Assembly: GCA_033391075.1 (NCBI GenBank) | Contig: JAWPMV010000001.1 | Location: 6,696,001 to 6,760,000 of the forward strand | DNA length: 64,000 nucleotides | Direction of reading: 5' to 3' | Source of the DNA: Bacteroidia bacterium | Lineage (GTDB): Bacteria > Bacteroidota > Bacteroidia > J057 | Part shown: positions 36,654-45,089 of the stretch, in pieces | Layout: each line of letters opens with the position of its first letter | Numbering within the stretch: the stretch's first letter is position 1 | The notes under the pieces: generated by a model | What the model saw: only the letters and a program-made list of their open reading frames with translations | What the model was told of the DNA's origin: nothing | Database searches by the model: none | Translations under genes and position numbers: made by a program

Positions 36654-37558
36654 ATAGAACCTTTATAGATAAAGGATATTGGGCCGTCATATTGGGGGGA
36701 TCCAGTGGGATAGGATTGGCGAGTGCAAAAAAACTGGCGCAGGAAGGCATGCATCTCTGCATCCTACACCGAGACAGAAAAAAAGATCTCCCTCAGATCG
36801 AAGCACATTATGATTCCTTTCGGCAGTTTGGGGTAAAAGTCCTGAATTTTAATTTGGATGCTACCCGCTCTGAAAATATTGAAATGGTCTTGAAGGAGTT
36901 GAAAAATGAGATGGGAGAAAATGAGGGAGTCAGGCTTCTCCTCCATTCGATCGCTAAAGGCAACCTCAAACCCATGACCGATGCGCAGGGAACCAAAGAG
37001 AATAGCCTGAATGAAAAAGCAGGAGTGGAACAAACGCCACTTTCGCAAGCTTTCAAAGATTTACAATCGATCTTGCAAGATGAAGGTGCAGATATAGACA
37101 GACCTGTCCTGACCCGCCAGGATTTTGAGTTGACAATAGAAGCCATGGCATTGAGCATCTACGAATGGGTTCAATTTATCCATAATGCTTCCCTCTTTGC
37201 TGCGGATGCTCGTGTGATAGGGCTTACAAGTGCAGGCAATACCAAAGCATGGAGAGATTATGCCGCAGTAAGTGCTGCGAAATCAGCTTTGGAAGCCATC
37301 TGCAGATCAATTTCTCTGGAGTTTGCGAGATTTGGTATTCGATGCAATGTGGTGCAACCCGGTATTACAGATACTCCCTCACTTCGCATGATTCCCAGCA
37401 GTGATATTCTAAAACTCAATGCAGCTGTTCGTAACCCTTTCCAGAGACTCACACTTCCAGCCGATGTAGCCAATGCACTTTATCTCCTATGCACAGATGA
37501 AGCAGCCTGGATTAATGGAGCGGTGATTCCGGTTGATGGTGGAGAAAAGAATGCCTAA
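36644..37558 (+). CDS. SDR enoyl-ACP reductase-like protein
   Basis: 304 residues, short-chain dehydrogenase fold. The cofactor loop is GGSSGIG (18-24), a FabI-like LLHSIAKG lies at 99-106, and the catalytic pair is Y206 and K213 in DYAAVSAAK, that is Tyr-x6-Lys. Ordinary ketoreductases have Tyr-x3-Lys, while Tyr-x6-Lys is the enoyl reductase pattern of FabI/FabL. A ~50-residue insert (110-160) makes it longer than FabI. It likely reduces the trans-2-enoyl-ACP in chain building for the type III PKS starter. The gene overlaps both neighbours, indicating coupled translation. Confidence 0.8.
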   Translation: MEINRTFIDKGYWAVILGGSSGIGLASAKKLAQEGMHLCILHRDRKKDLPQIEAHYDSFRQFGVKVLNFNLDATRSENIEMVLKELKNEMGENEGVRLLLHSIAKGNLKPMTDAQGTKENSLNEKAGVEQTPLSQAFKDLQSILQDEGADIDRPVLTRQDFELTIEAMALSIYEWVQFIHNASLFAADARVIGLTSAGNTKAWRDYAAVSAAKSALEAICRSISLEFARFGIRCNVVQPGITDTPSLRMIPSSDILKLNAAVRNPFQRLTLPADVANALYLLCTDEAAWINGAVIPVDGGEKNA

Positions 37559-38012
37559 TTCTATGGAGCTTGCAGAAGAAATCAGAACTTTGCTGCCCTA
37601 TAAGGAGCCCTTTCTATTCGTAGATGAGTTGGAGTCAGTAGATGAAAAAGGAGCAAAAGGCAGTTTTACCTTTCAGGAAAGTATGCCCTTCTATGAGGGA
37701 CACTTTCCCGATAATCCCATTACGCCCGGCGTTATCCTTATCGAATGTATGGCACAAATCGGATTGGTAAGCCTGGGAATTTTTCTTTCTGGCGCATACC
37801 AGACAAAAGAGCATATACCCTTTGCCTTTACTTCGTCAGAAGTTGAATTTTATAAGCAAGTCTTACCTGGTGAAAAAGTAGTTGTCCATTCCGAGAAAAT
37901 ATATTTTCGACTGGGTAAACTAAAATGCAAAGTATCTATGAACAATGAGCAAGGTGAGACGGTTTGTAAAGGAATCCTGAGTGGGATGAGTATCAGGAAT
38001 AGGTTTTTATAG
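37551..38012 (+). CDS. FabZ-like 3-hydroxyacyl-ACP dehydratase (hot-dog fold)
   Basis: 153 residues from the ATG at 37551, preceded by GGAGAAAAGA at good ribosome-binding spacing and overlapping the SDR stop by 8 bases; other in-frame starts at 37536 and 37563 are possible. The active-site helix FYEGHFPDNPITPGVILIE contains H51 and E65, the catalytic pair of FabZ. It would dehydrate 3-hydroxyacyl-ACP made by the cluster ketosynthase. The ketosynthase gene follows after 17 bases. Confidence 0.85.
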   Translation: MPNSMELAEEIRTLLPYKEPFLFVDELESVDEKGAKGSFTFQESMPFYEGHFPDNPITPGVILIECMAQIGLVSLGIFLSGAYQTKEHIPFAFTSSEVEFYKQVLPGEKVVVHSEKIYFRLGKLKCKVSMNNEQGETVCKGILSGMSIRNRFL

Positions 38013-38029
38013 GAAAACAGAAAGAGTCA

Positions 38030-39307
38030 ATGCAACACAAACGCATAGTTATAACGGGTATGGGAGTGGTATCACCGAATGGTATTGGCCTGGGTGATTT
38101 TGAAGAAGCCTTACGTGCGGGGAAATCCGGAATCAGAAAGATGGAAAAAATGGAGAAATTGGGTTTCTCCTGTCAGGTCGGCGCCGAACCGGAAATCAGC
38201 GAAGATTTACTCAATCAATACTTTACTCCCCTGCAACAAAAAAGACTAAGTGCAGACGGCCTGATATATGGATTGATCTCTGCCATAGATGCCTGGAAAG
38301 ATGCAAAACTTCCCTATGGAAAAAATGAAGAGCCGGATTGGGATAGTGGATGTATTATGGGGCAAGGCTTGGCTGGAGCAGACGTAATCCGCGAATCAAC
38401 CTATCAAATAGATGAAGGCAAAGTAAAAAGACTGGGGAGTACCACCGTTCCGCAAACCATGTCGAGTGGGATTAGTGCACATCTGGGAGGAATGCTGGGA
38501 CTGGGAAATCAGGTAAGCAGCAATGCCTCAGCCTGTGCTACAGGAACCGAGGCGCTGATTATGGGTATGGAGCGAATCAGAATGGGCAAGGCCAAGCGTA
38601 TGCTTTGTGGCGCATGTGATAGTAGTAGCGTTCATGTTTGGGGAGGTTTTGACGCTATGCGGGTCCTTACCCGTAAGCATAATGATTCTCCTCTAGAAGC
38701 TTCTCGACCTATGAGCGCATCTGCCTCTGGTTTTGTACCCGGAGGTGGGGGAGCAGCTTTGGTTTTGGAAGAATTGAGTTCTGCTTTGAGAAGAAACGCT
38801 CACATTTATGCTGAAGTCCTCGGAGGTTTTACCAATTCCGGAGGCCAAAGAAATAAAGGCTCTATGACGGCCCCAAATCCAGAAGGAGTGTTACGATGCA
38901 TTCATGGAGCAATTGCAGATGCAGAAATATTGAGCAAGGACATTGATCTCATTTCAGGCCATCTTACCTCTACCATCTTTGACCCTCGCGAAGTTGAACT
39001 TTGGGTAAATGCTCTCAAAATCAAACGAGATAACTTCCCTAAAATACAAGCCCTCAAATCCATGACAGGCCACTGCCTGAGTGCATCCGGAGCAATAGAA
39101 GCAGTCGCCGCAGTATTACAGATACATAAAACTTTCGTCCATAAAAGCCTAAACTGTGAGGATCTACATCCGGAAGTAGAGGCAGTTGTTCCAAAAACAT
39201 CTATTCCTTCCAAGACAGAAAACATCCAGGTCGATACAGTGGCCAGTAGCAGTTTTGGCTTTGGAGATGTGAATAGTTGCATTATTTTCAAGCGATTTCA
39301 AGGATAG
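38030..39307 (+). CDS. Beta-ketoacyl-ACP synthase (FabF/FabB type)
   Basis: 425 residues with the triad C169 (SNASACATGTEAL), H311 (SGHLTSTIFDP) and H348 (SMTGHCLSASGA). The usual AHGTST around the first histidine reads GHLTST, as in ketosynthases from specialised pathways such as aryl polyenes rather than housekeeping FabF. It condenses acyl chains with malonyl-ACP, presumably on the ACP encoded next. It is placed in a set with dehydratase, enoyl reductase and ACP; a dedicated ketoreductase is missing, so FabG of primary metabolism would have to be shared. Confidence 0.87.
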   Translation: MQHKRIVITGMGVVSPNGIGLGDFEEALRAGKSGIRKMEKMEKLGFSCQVGAEPEISEDLLNQYFTPLQQKRLSADGLIYGLISAIDAWKDAKLPYGKNEEPDWDSGCIMGQGLAGADVIRESTYQIDEGKVKRLGSTTVPQTMSSGISAHLGGMLGLGNQVSSNASACATGTEALIMGMERIRMGKAKRMLCGACDSSSVHVWGGFDAMRVLTRKHNDSPLEASRPMSASASGFVPGGGGAALVLEELSSALRRNAHIYAEVLGGFTNSGGQRNKGSMTAPNPEGVLRCIHGAIADAEILSKDIDLISGHLTSTIFDPREVELWVNALKIKRDNFPKIQALKSMTGHCLSASGAIEAVAAVLQIHKTFVHKSLNCEDLHPEVEAVVPKTSIPSKTENIQVDTVASSSFGFGDVNSCIIFKRFQG

Positions 39308-39328
39308 AACCTAAAGACATTAGCTAAT

Positions 39329-39580
39329 ATGAAGCCCGAAGAAATAACAGAAAAACTCAAGAAGATCATGAAGGCCTATCTTGAGGAAGGCATTGATCTC
39401 GAAAATATCACCTCTGACACAGACCTGATCAATGATCTAAAAATAAACTCTATGCACCTGGTAGATATCATTCTCGATCTGGAGGACGAATTTAACATAG
39501 AGATCAGCGATGATGATGCAGAACAGATGTTGACCGTTGGGAAATCCATCGAGGTAATTCAAGCGCAGCTGGCCAAATGA
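39329..39580 (+). CDS. Acyl carrier protein
   Basis: 83 residues, acidic, four-helix ACP fold. The phosphopantetheine attachment serine is S41 in LKINSMHLVDIILDLEDEF; the canonical DSL reads NSM. It would carry the growing acyl chain for the cluster ketosynthase. Its stop overlaps the start of the phosphopantetheinyl transferase by 4 bases, tying carrier and activating enzyme together. Confidence 0.9.
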   Translation: MKPEEITEKLKKIMKAYLEEGIDLENITSDTDLINDLKINSMHLVDIILDLEDEFNIEISDDDAEQMLTVGKSIEVIQAQLAK

Positions 39581-40185
39581 TCGGCACGGACATCATAGAC
39601 CTGAATTATCAAGATCATCCCAGTCGATGGAAAGAAGAACGTTATTGGCAGAAAGTATTAGTAGAGGAGGAATTAGTATGGGTGAAAGCGCAGGAAAAGC
39701 CCTTTATAGCATTTCTGATTTCCTGGGCGATAAAAGAAGCAGCATACAAATTGGTATGCAATATTGATCACCAGCACAGATTTATACCTAAAATATTTAC
39801 TATCAATTATTTAAGGGAAATCAAATATTACGATTCGATATATTATAAGGTAAATTCTCCCTATGGGGAGCTGTTTGCAGAGCTTAAAAGCACAGCTACT
39901 TTTATTCAAGCAATTGCTGTCTTTAAACAATCAGATCTTCATCAAGCAAAGACCTATTCTTTTCCCTTATCAGAAACAGACCTTCGTTCACAATCTTTCC
40001 AGACAAAAAAAATTATCCTGGAACATTTCTCCAAGAATTCTTCTTTCGACAATAGAATTCTTGAGATTAGAAAGAAAAATTCCATTCCTGGCCTTTATAT
40101 TTCAGGAAAAGAAAGCCAAATCGAGCTTTCTATCAGTCATCATGGTCATTGGGGAGCCTTTGCCTATGTGGATACGCCTTTATGA
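39577..40185 (+). CDS. 4'-phosphopantetheinyl transferase superfamily protein
   Basis: 202 residues. The magnesium-binding opening MIGTDIIDL (D5) and the WAIKEAAYKL helix (W50, K53, E54, K58) are the two signature motifs of AcpS/Sfp enzymes, which transfer phosphopantetheine from CoA to the ACP serine. The C-terminal half is diverged but ends in IELSISHHGHWGAFAYV, a second-domain-like SxSHxxxxAxA strand, so the protein may be a compact two-domain Sfp type. It most likely activates the adjacent ACP. It overlaps the exporter gene by 4 bases. Confidence 0.8.
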   Translation: MIGTDIIDLNYQDHPSRWKEERYWQKVLVEEELVWVKAQEKPFIAFLISWAIKEAAYKLVCNIDHQHRFIPKIFTINYLREIKYYDSIYYKVNSPYGELFAELKSTATFIQAIAVFKQSDLHQAKTYSFPLSETDLRSQSFQTKKIILEHFSKNSSFDNRILEIRKKNSIPGLYISGKESQIELSISHHGHWGAFAYVDTPL

Positions 40186-42431
40186 TACCTAAAAGACAGA
40201 GCCTACTTGTTCTCCTGCTCATTCTGATGGGTACTGTCTTTATGGCCTTTCAGATTCCCAAACTCACATTTGATTACGATATAGAAAACTTCTTCCCGAT
40301 TGGCAGTGAAGAAACCGCCTACTTTGATAGCTATAGAGAAATTTTTGGCAGTGACAATGATTTCATCCTGATTGCTATAAAGCCCAGCTCCGGAATTTTC
40401 AATCAATCCTTTCTACAAAACCTCCAACAACTGACTGATTCTTTAGAAAGTCATCCCTTGATTGAAAAAGCTTATTCACTCAGCAATATCTATGATTACA
40501 AATTCATCCCAGGATTTCGGAGAGCAAGAAAAATCCCGTTTATCCATCCAAAGGATGCGAGTAAGATGGACCAAGATAGTCTCAAACTCATGCAGCATCC
40601 TGTTTTACCCGGATATCTCATCGCTCCGGACGGAAGTTCCGTTCTTATCTACCTTAGTAATAAGGCATTTGCAGATGCAGATGAATGTAAGAGCCTAAAC
40701 AGGGATCTCAGAGAAATTCTTTCAGGCTTTGAAGTGGGTAACTATTATTTATCCGGGAAATGTATCGGGCAAAGCACTTTCGCAAATACCATTCAAAAAG
40801 AGATAGGCATCTTTATTATAGCTTCTGTACTGGTCATTATGCTGGTGCTCTTTATCATGTTCAGAAGCCTGCCAGCACTCATTCTTCCGCTTATCGTTGT
40901 TGGACTGGCTGTTCTTTGGACCATAGCGACTATGGTTTTACTCGATCGGCCGCTGAGTCTGGTTTCCAATATCATTCCCAGTATGCTTTTGGTGATTGGG
41001 GTTTCGGATGTAATTCATTTGCTTTCTCATTATATCAGCCTGAGAAAAAATGGATGGGAGAGCCAGAAAGCCCTCAAAGAAGCCATCCGGAAAGTCGGGA
41101 TTGCAACCCTGCTCACCAGTATCACTACCATTCTGGGATTTTTGAGCTTGCTGAGTACTCGTTTTTTTCTTTTACATGAATTGGGATTGTTTGCCAGTCT
41201 GGGGGTCTTCCTCGCCCTGATTATGACCTATGCCATCATTCCTGCACTCATTCAATTTTTTCCACAGATTCGATTTAGCAATACCTCTGTCAAACAAAGG
41301 CTGCATGATTTTTTAGTCCGCTTATTTCATTTCACCCAGGAACATGCAAAAAGAATCGTACTCGCCTCAATGGGACTCTTACTCCTCTTCGCTTTTCTCA
41401 CTACATATTTAGAAGTCAATATTTTTCTTCTCACAGATTTGAGAAAAGAGCATCCCCTGGTACAGGATTTCTCTTTCATTAGCGATAGCTATGGAGGGAG
41501 CAGGCCGCAGGAAATTTCTGTAAAACTTCGAGATAGCAGTGAACATATTTTTTCGCCTCAGGTATTAGCAGAGCTGGATAGGGTAGAGGCCTATTTAGAA
41601 AATGAGTATAAACTTCAGAATATCAATTCTCCACTAAGTTTTATAAAAAGTGCCAATCAGGTATTTAACTCAGGCAGAAGTTCCGCTTATCAAATCCCGG
41701 ATAGCAATACCCTCCAATTTTTGCTAAGCCAAAATATTGAAGAGGAATTCAAAGCAAATAGTGATCGCATCTTGTTCAGTTCAGACTATAGCGAAGGTCG
41801 CATTATGGGATTTTTACCGGATTTGGGCAGCAGAAAGGTATATCAGATGAATGCCGACTTCCATCGCTTTCTGGAAGAAGAACTTCCAGAAAGAAAATGT
41901 GAATATCGATTTACCGGCACCTCACATTTGTTGGAACTCAATACCGAATTCCTGGCCATGGATATCTTAAGTGGATTGACATTGGCTATTTTGGGCATCA
42001 GTCTTTTTATGGGATTGGTATTACGTTCGGCTAAAGTTGTGCTTATAGCCCTTTTACCCAATATTCTTCCCCTACTATGTCTGGCCGCCATCATGGCAAT
42101 CTTTGGGATCAGTATAAAAATATCTACTGCGATTATATTTTTAATTGCATTGGGTATCAGTGTGGATGATAGCATTCATTTTCTAAGTCATTATCGATTG
42201 GAAAGAAAAGAAAATGGTGTTTTGGAGTCTGTCAAAAACACCTATATCCATACCGGCAGGGCTATTATCCTGACTTCAGTCATTTTATCTTTGGGCTTTT
42301 TGGTTCTTTGTTTGTCAAATTTTCTGGGAACCTTTTATATTGGCGCCCTGGTAGCGCTGAGCATGATCCTTGCCCTAATTGCAGATCTTCTCTTATTGCC
42401 TGCCTTGATCCTATTATTTCTGAAAGAATAA
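40182..42431 (+). CDS. MMPL/RND superfamily exporter
   Basis: 749 residues from the ATG at 40182, which overlaps the preceding stop (ATGA); an upstream start would overlap more. There is one N-terminal membrane helix, a periplasmic loop, five helices (from IFIIASVLVIMLVLFIMF), one further helix (IVLASMGLLLLFAFLTTYL), a second loop, and five helices at the C-terminus, that is the 12-helix RND layout. GVSDVIHLLSHY and GISVDDSIHFLSHYRLE are the paired proton-relay motifs of the MMPL branch. MMPL proteins export lipids such as mycolates and aryl polyenes; here it probably moves the phenolic lipid or its precursor to the outer membrane. Confidence 0.87.
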   Translation: MIPKRQSLLVLLLILMGTVFMAFQIPKLTFDYDIENFFPIGSEETAYFDSYREIFGSDNDFILIAIKPSSGIFNQSFLQNLQQLTDSLESHPLIEKAYSLSNIYDYKFIPGFRRARKIPFIHPKDASKMDQDSLKLMQHPVLPGYLIAPDGSSVLIYLSNKAFADADECKSLNRDLREILSGFEVGNYYLSGKCIGQSTFANTIQKEIGIFIIASVLVIMLVLFIMFRSLPALILPLIVVGLAVLWTIATMVLLDRPLSLVSNIIPSMLLVIGVSDVIHLLSHYISLRKNGWESQKALKEAIRKVGIATLLTSITTILGFLSLLSTRFFLLHELGLFASLGVFLALIMTYAIIPALIQFFPQIRFSNTSVKQRLHDFLVRLFHFTQEHAKRIVLASMGLLLLFAFLTTYLEVNIFLLTDLRKEHPLVQDFSFISDSYGGSRPQEISVKLRDSSEHIFSPQVLAELDRVEAYLENEYKLQNINSPLSFIKSANQVFNSGRSSAYQIPDSNTLQFLLSQNIEEEFKANSDRILFSSDYSEGRIMGFLPDLGSRKVYQMNADFHRFLEEELPERKCEYRFTGTSHLLELNTEFLAMDILSGLTLAILGISLFMGLVLRSAKVVLIALLPNILPLLCLAAIMAIFGISIKISTAIIFLIALGISVDDSIHFLSHYRLERKENGVLESVKNTYIHTGRAIILTSVILSLGFLVLCLSNFLGTFYIGALVALSMILALIADLLLLPALILLFLKE

Positions 42432-42434
42432 TTC

Positions 42435-42848
42435 ATGCAAGAGATTTTAAGCCCTTTAATTGAACTTCCCTGGCAAAAGTGGATGGTGTATGTGCTTTTT
42501 TATGGTATTTGGGGAGTGGCCATGAATCAAGTGGGGATAATTGCCAAAATCGCACGCTTTAAATACAAGGCGCAAATCATCAGCTGCTACATTTTGTACA
42601 TGGTTCCTGTATCCATTCTTTTGAGTCCATTGCCCTGGTATGAGCAATATTTTTATGGTCTCTTTTTTATGGGCATACTGGAATTGGGCGGCTATTCGAT
42701 CAAGTCTTCAATCGCTTATGAAGACAATATTCTGGACAAGATTTTCAGTCCTAGAAATTTCACCCTGGCAATGACCCTCTTCTTTTCCACTTATTTCCCT
42801 TTAGGAAACTGGATTGTAGACGGGCTTTATGCTGCAATATTTACCTAA
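42435..42848 (+). CDS. Small membrane protein of unknown function in PKS cluster
   Basis: 137 residues with about four hydrophobic segments (WMVYVLFYGIWGVAMNQ, IISCYILYMVPVSILL, YFYGLFFMGILELGGY, FTLAMTLFFSTYFPLGNW). No family recognised. It begins 3 bases after the exporter stop, so it is surely co-transcribed, and might assist transport or membrane anchoring of the biosynthetic enzymes. No catalytic motif seen. Confidence 0.7.
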   Translation: MQEILSPLIELPWQKWMVYVLFYGIWGVAMNQVGIIAKIARFKYKAQIISCYILYMVPVSILLSPLPWYEQYFYGLFFMGILELGGYSIKSSIAYEDNILDKIFSPRNFTLAMTLFFSTYFPLGNWIVDGLYAAIFT

Positions 42849-42875
42849 AATCAAAATTCATAAATACTCATTAGT

Positions 42876-43166
42876 ATGTTTATCCATCACGTATTTTTCT
42901 GGTTAAAAGAAGGAGCTGATCACGCAGCATTTAAAGCTAGTCTGGATGCCCTCATCAAAAGTCCTATGGTTAAAGAAGCTCATGTGGGCCTGGCCGCTAA
43001 ATCAGATCGGGAGGTCGTAGAAGATTCCTTCGATTTCTCTTTGCTTGTCTTTTTCGAAACCAAAGAAAAGCACGACATCTACCAGACTACAGACGAAGTT
43101 CATCAGGTCTTCATTGATAGCTGCAAAGATATGTGGACCAAGGTCCAGGTTTTTGATGCGATTTAG
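42876..43166 (+). CDS. DABB (stress-responsive alpha/beta barrel) protein, possible polyketide cyclase
   Basis: 96 residues of the dimeric A+B barrel family: an N-terminal strand with two histidines (MFIHHVFFWLKEG), a central FSLLVFFETKEKHDIYQTTD, and a C-terminal VHQVFIDSCKDMWTKVQVFD. Most bacterial members have no known role, but plant olivetolic acid cyclase has this fold and folds a linear polyketide from a type III PKS. Of its functional residues, the N-terminal histidine and a Tyr/His pair have possible equivalents (H5, Y71, H78; the spacing of the pair is one residue longer); the second tyrosine has none obvious. It lies 27 bases after the membrane protein gene. The fold is sure, cyclase role is a hypothesis. 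Confidence 0.8.
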   Translation: MFIHHVFFWLKEGADHAAFKASLDALIKSPMVKEAHVGLAAKSDREVVEDSFDFSLLVFFETKEKHDIYQTTDEVHQVFIDSCKDMWTKVQVFDAI

Positions 43167-43374
43167 ATTTAGCTCGCACGTTTGGGCTTAGATCCCATAC
43201 GCTCAGGACAGGATTGGGCAAAAGCCGGCAGAATCTGTAGGCGATGAAAGCAAACACCGCCTTTATTCAGATCGAAAAAATACTGGAGGAATTGAACCTT
43301 TGAATCACAAAGGTGTATGTACACTTGAATTCGGATTCAAGCTATATTCACCTATATCAAAAAATACGTTCAAG

Positions 43375-44487
43375 ATGTATAAATTCCTTCCCATCTTTCT
43401 CCTCTTTTCTTTTGGACTACAGGCACAAACGCCTCAGAAGGTGTACCGGATCACCAAAGAGATGAAAAAGCCTGAATGGTACCAGGAACAAATACAGGCA
43501 TGGAAAAAAGTGGTCGAAAAGAATCCCAAAAATGGAGATGCCTGGATGAATTACTACTGGGCTACTAGAGCAGGAGGACAGGTTTCAGGAGGTCCCTGGC
43601 CACAAGCAGCCATGGAGAAAGTAGTTACTGACCTTCAGAAAGCTATGCCCAATAGTTTTGAATACTACTTCCTCTCATCCTTTACCAATGGATCTGATTT
43701 CGATGAGAAATTAGAAATGCTCAAAAAGGCCTATGAGGCAGATCCCAGTCGCCTGGAATTGAATGAAGAATTTGCCCTTCAATATGAAATCAAAAGAAAC
43801 CTGGGCAAACGTAAAGAATTCAACCTCAAATGGTACCAAAGCAATGAGCTTTCTCCTCATTTGCTAGCCATCAATTACAATGTCTTGATGAGCCTGGATC
43901 GCAATGCAGTAGTTATTACCCATGGCGATAATGATACCATGCCTTTATGGCTTCTGCAGGACGCTTTGGGAGTAAGACCGGATGTTACGGTTATCAATGC
44001 TTCTTTAGCTAATCTGCCAAAGTATCGCGCCAAACTTATGGAGCAGCTAGGCATTTCTAAAAGTAAAGCTGAGCAGGTAAAAGTAGATGTACCTTCTATG
44101 GTTAAATTCCTGTCTGCAGAAAATATCCCGGTACATATCGTTCTGACTTTAAAAGAAAGCCTATATGAGTCCATCAAATCGGATTTGTATATGGTGGGAC
44201 TGACCTCAAAATACAGCGAGAAAAGGTTTGATAATATCCGTGTGCTGGCCGATAATGTGGAGAATAAGTTTCGAATGAATCATATTGAGGATATCTTCTC
44301 CTATCTTTCCCCTGAATCGACGGTACGCTACCACATGGGAACATATTTAGCTCCCCTCATGCGATTGCAAAAGCATTATGAAGAGAAGGGAGAGAAAGGA
44401 AAGGCAAAAATCAATAAAGATCGACTCCTGCAAGTAGCAGAAAGGTGCGGGAGAACAGAGGAAGTCAAAAAATGGCTATCCAGATAG
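43375..44487 (+). CDS. Secreted protein with GDNDT motif, related to DUF2723 C-terminal region
   Basis: 370 residues from the ATG at 43375, chosen because MYKFLPIFLLFSFGLQAQ is a signal peptide. A TPR-like helical segment follows (KKVVEKNPKNGDAWMNYYW). The stretch ITHGDNDTMPLWLLQD with GVRPDVTVINASL matches a motif found in the soluble part of Bacteroidetes DUF2723 membrane proteins, here without the membrane domain. Function unknown; probably periplasmic. The sigma factor gene starts within its last 16 bases, so it is the first gene of a sigma/anti-sigma operon and could be its sensor or an unrelated passenger. Confidence 0.7.
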   Translation: MYKFLPIFLLFSFGLQAQTPQKVYRITKEMKKPEWYQEQIQAWKKVVEKNPKNGDAWMNYYWATRAGGQVSGGPWPQAAMEKVVTDLQKAMPNSFEYYFLSSFTNGSDFDEKLEMLKKAYEADPSRLELNEEFALQYEIKRNLGKRKEFNLKWYQSNELSPHLLAINYNVLMSLDRNAVVITHGDNDTMPLWLLQDALGVRPDVTVINASLANLPKYRAKLMEQLGISKSKAEQVKVDVPSMVKFLSAENIPVHIVLTLKESLYESIKSDLYMVGLTSKYSEKRFDNIRVLADNVENKFRMNHIEDIFSYLSPESTVRYHMGTYLAPLMRLQKHYEEKGEKGKAKINKDRLLQVAERCGRTEEVKKWLSR

Positions 44488-45071
44488 TGAAAGAGATTCA
44501 GCAGAGAAATATCAAAAACGGGCTGCAAATCCCGGATGAAATTCTCATCGGGCGCATTGCTGCACTCGATGAGGCTGCTTTTACGGAAATCTACAATCGC
44601 TATTCGAACAAGATGCTGCGCTACTTTTATCGCATGCTCAAACAAAATCCCGAGATCGCCCAGGACTTTGTACAGGACCTATTTTTAAAACTCATCGAGA
44701 AAGCGGATGCATTCAATCCCAAACTCAAATTCTCGACCTGGTTCTATACCCTGGCTTCCAATATGGTAAAAAATGAATACCGCAAATGGAAGGTTCGTGA
44801 TCTCTATGACCAGGAACAAAGCCTGCATCCAGGTAGTTTTGATCCTGATCTGGAAAAGCAATTGGATGTCAAAGCTTTTAATCAGGAATTGATCAAAGCA
44901 TTGGATCTACTTTCACCCGATCAAAAAAATGCCTTCATACTCAAGTATCAGGAAGGTCTGTCTCTCAAAGAAATAGGCCAGATCTGTCGATGTGCAGAAG
45001 GTACGGTGAAATCGCGCTTGTACTATGGTTTACAAAAACTGGCAAATAAACTCGCCATTTATCGTTCTTAA
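44472..45071 (+). CDS. ECF-type RNA polymerase sigma factor
   Basis: 199 residues from the ATG at 44472 (a GTG nine codons upstream is possible). The sigma-70 region 2 is at EIYNRYSNKMLRYFYRML ... DFVQDLFLKLIEKAD, with the core-binding WFYTLASNMVKNEYRKW, and region 4 is a helix-turn-helix near LSLKEIGQICRCAEGTVKSR. It would direct RNA polymerase to a stress-type regulon. The following gene, 18 bases on, encodes a single-pass membrane protein of anti-sigma form. Confidence 0.9.
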   Translation: MAIQIVKEIQQRNIKNGLQIPDEILIGRIAALDEAAFTEIYNRYSNKMLRYFYRMLKQNPEIAQDFVQDLFLKLIEKADAFNPKLKFSTWFYTLASNMVKNEYRKWKVRDLYDQEQSLHPGSFDPDLEKQLDVKAFNQELIKALDLLSPDQKNAFILKYQEGLSLKEIGQICRCAEGTVKSRLYYGLQKLANKLAIYRS

Positions 45072-45089
45072 GATTTAATACCTAAAAGG

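Noticed and set aside
40182-42431. Antibiotic RND efflux pump
   Set aside because: There are no membrane-fusion or outer-membrane factor genes beside it, and the paired GxSxDxxHxxSHY motifs and position after PKS genes point to the MMPL lipid branch.
32993-43166. Flexirubin or aryl polyene cluster
   Set aside because: KS, ACP, dehydratase, PPTase and MMPL occur in those clusters too, but there is no aromatic ammonia lyase, acyltransferase or ketosynthase pair, and a type III PKS with methyltransferases is present instead.
43223-43282. Twenty-codon frame between the DABB gene and the DUF2723-like gene
   Set aside because: It is too short, lacks a ribosome-binding site or family, and has no visible counterpart; treated as chance.
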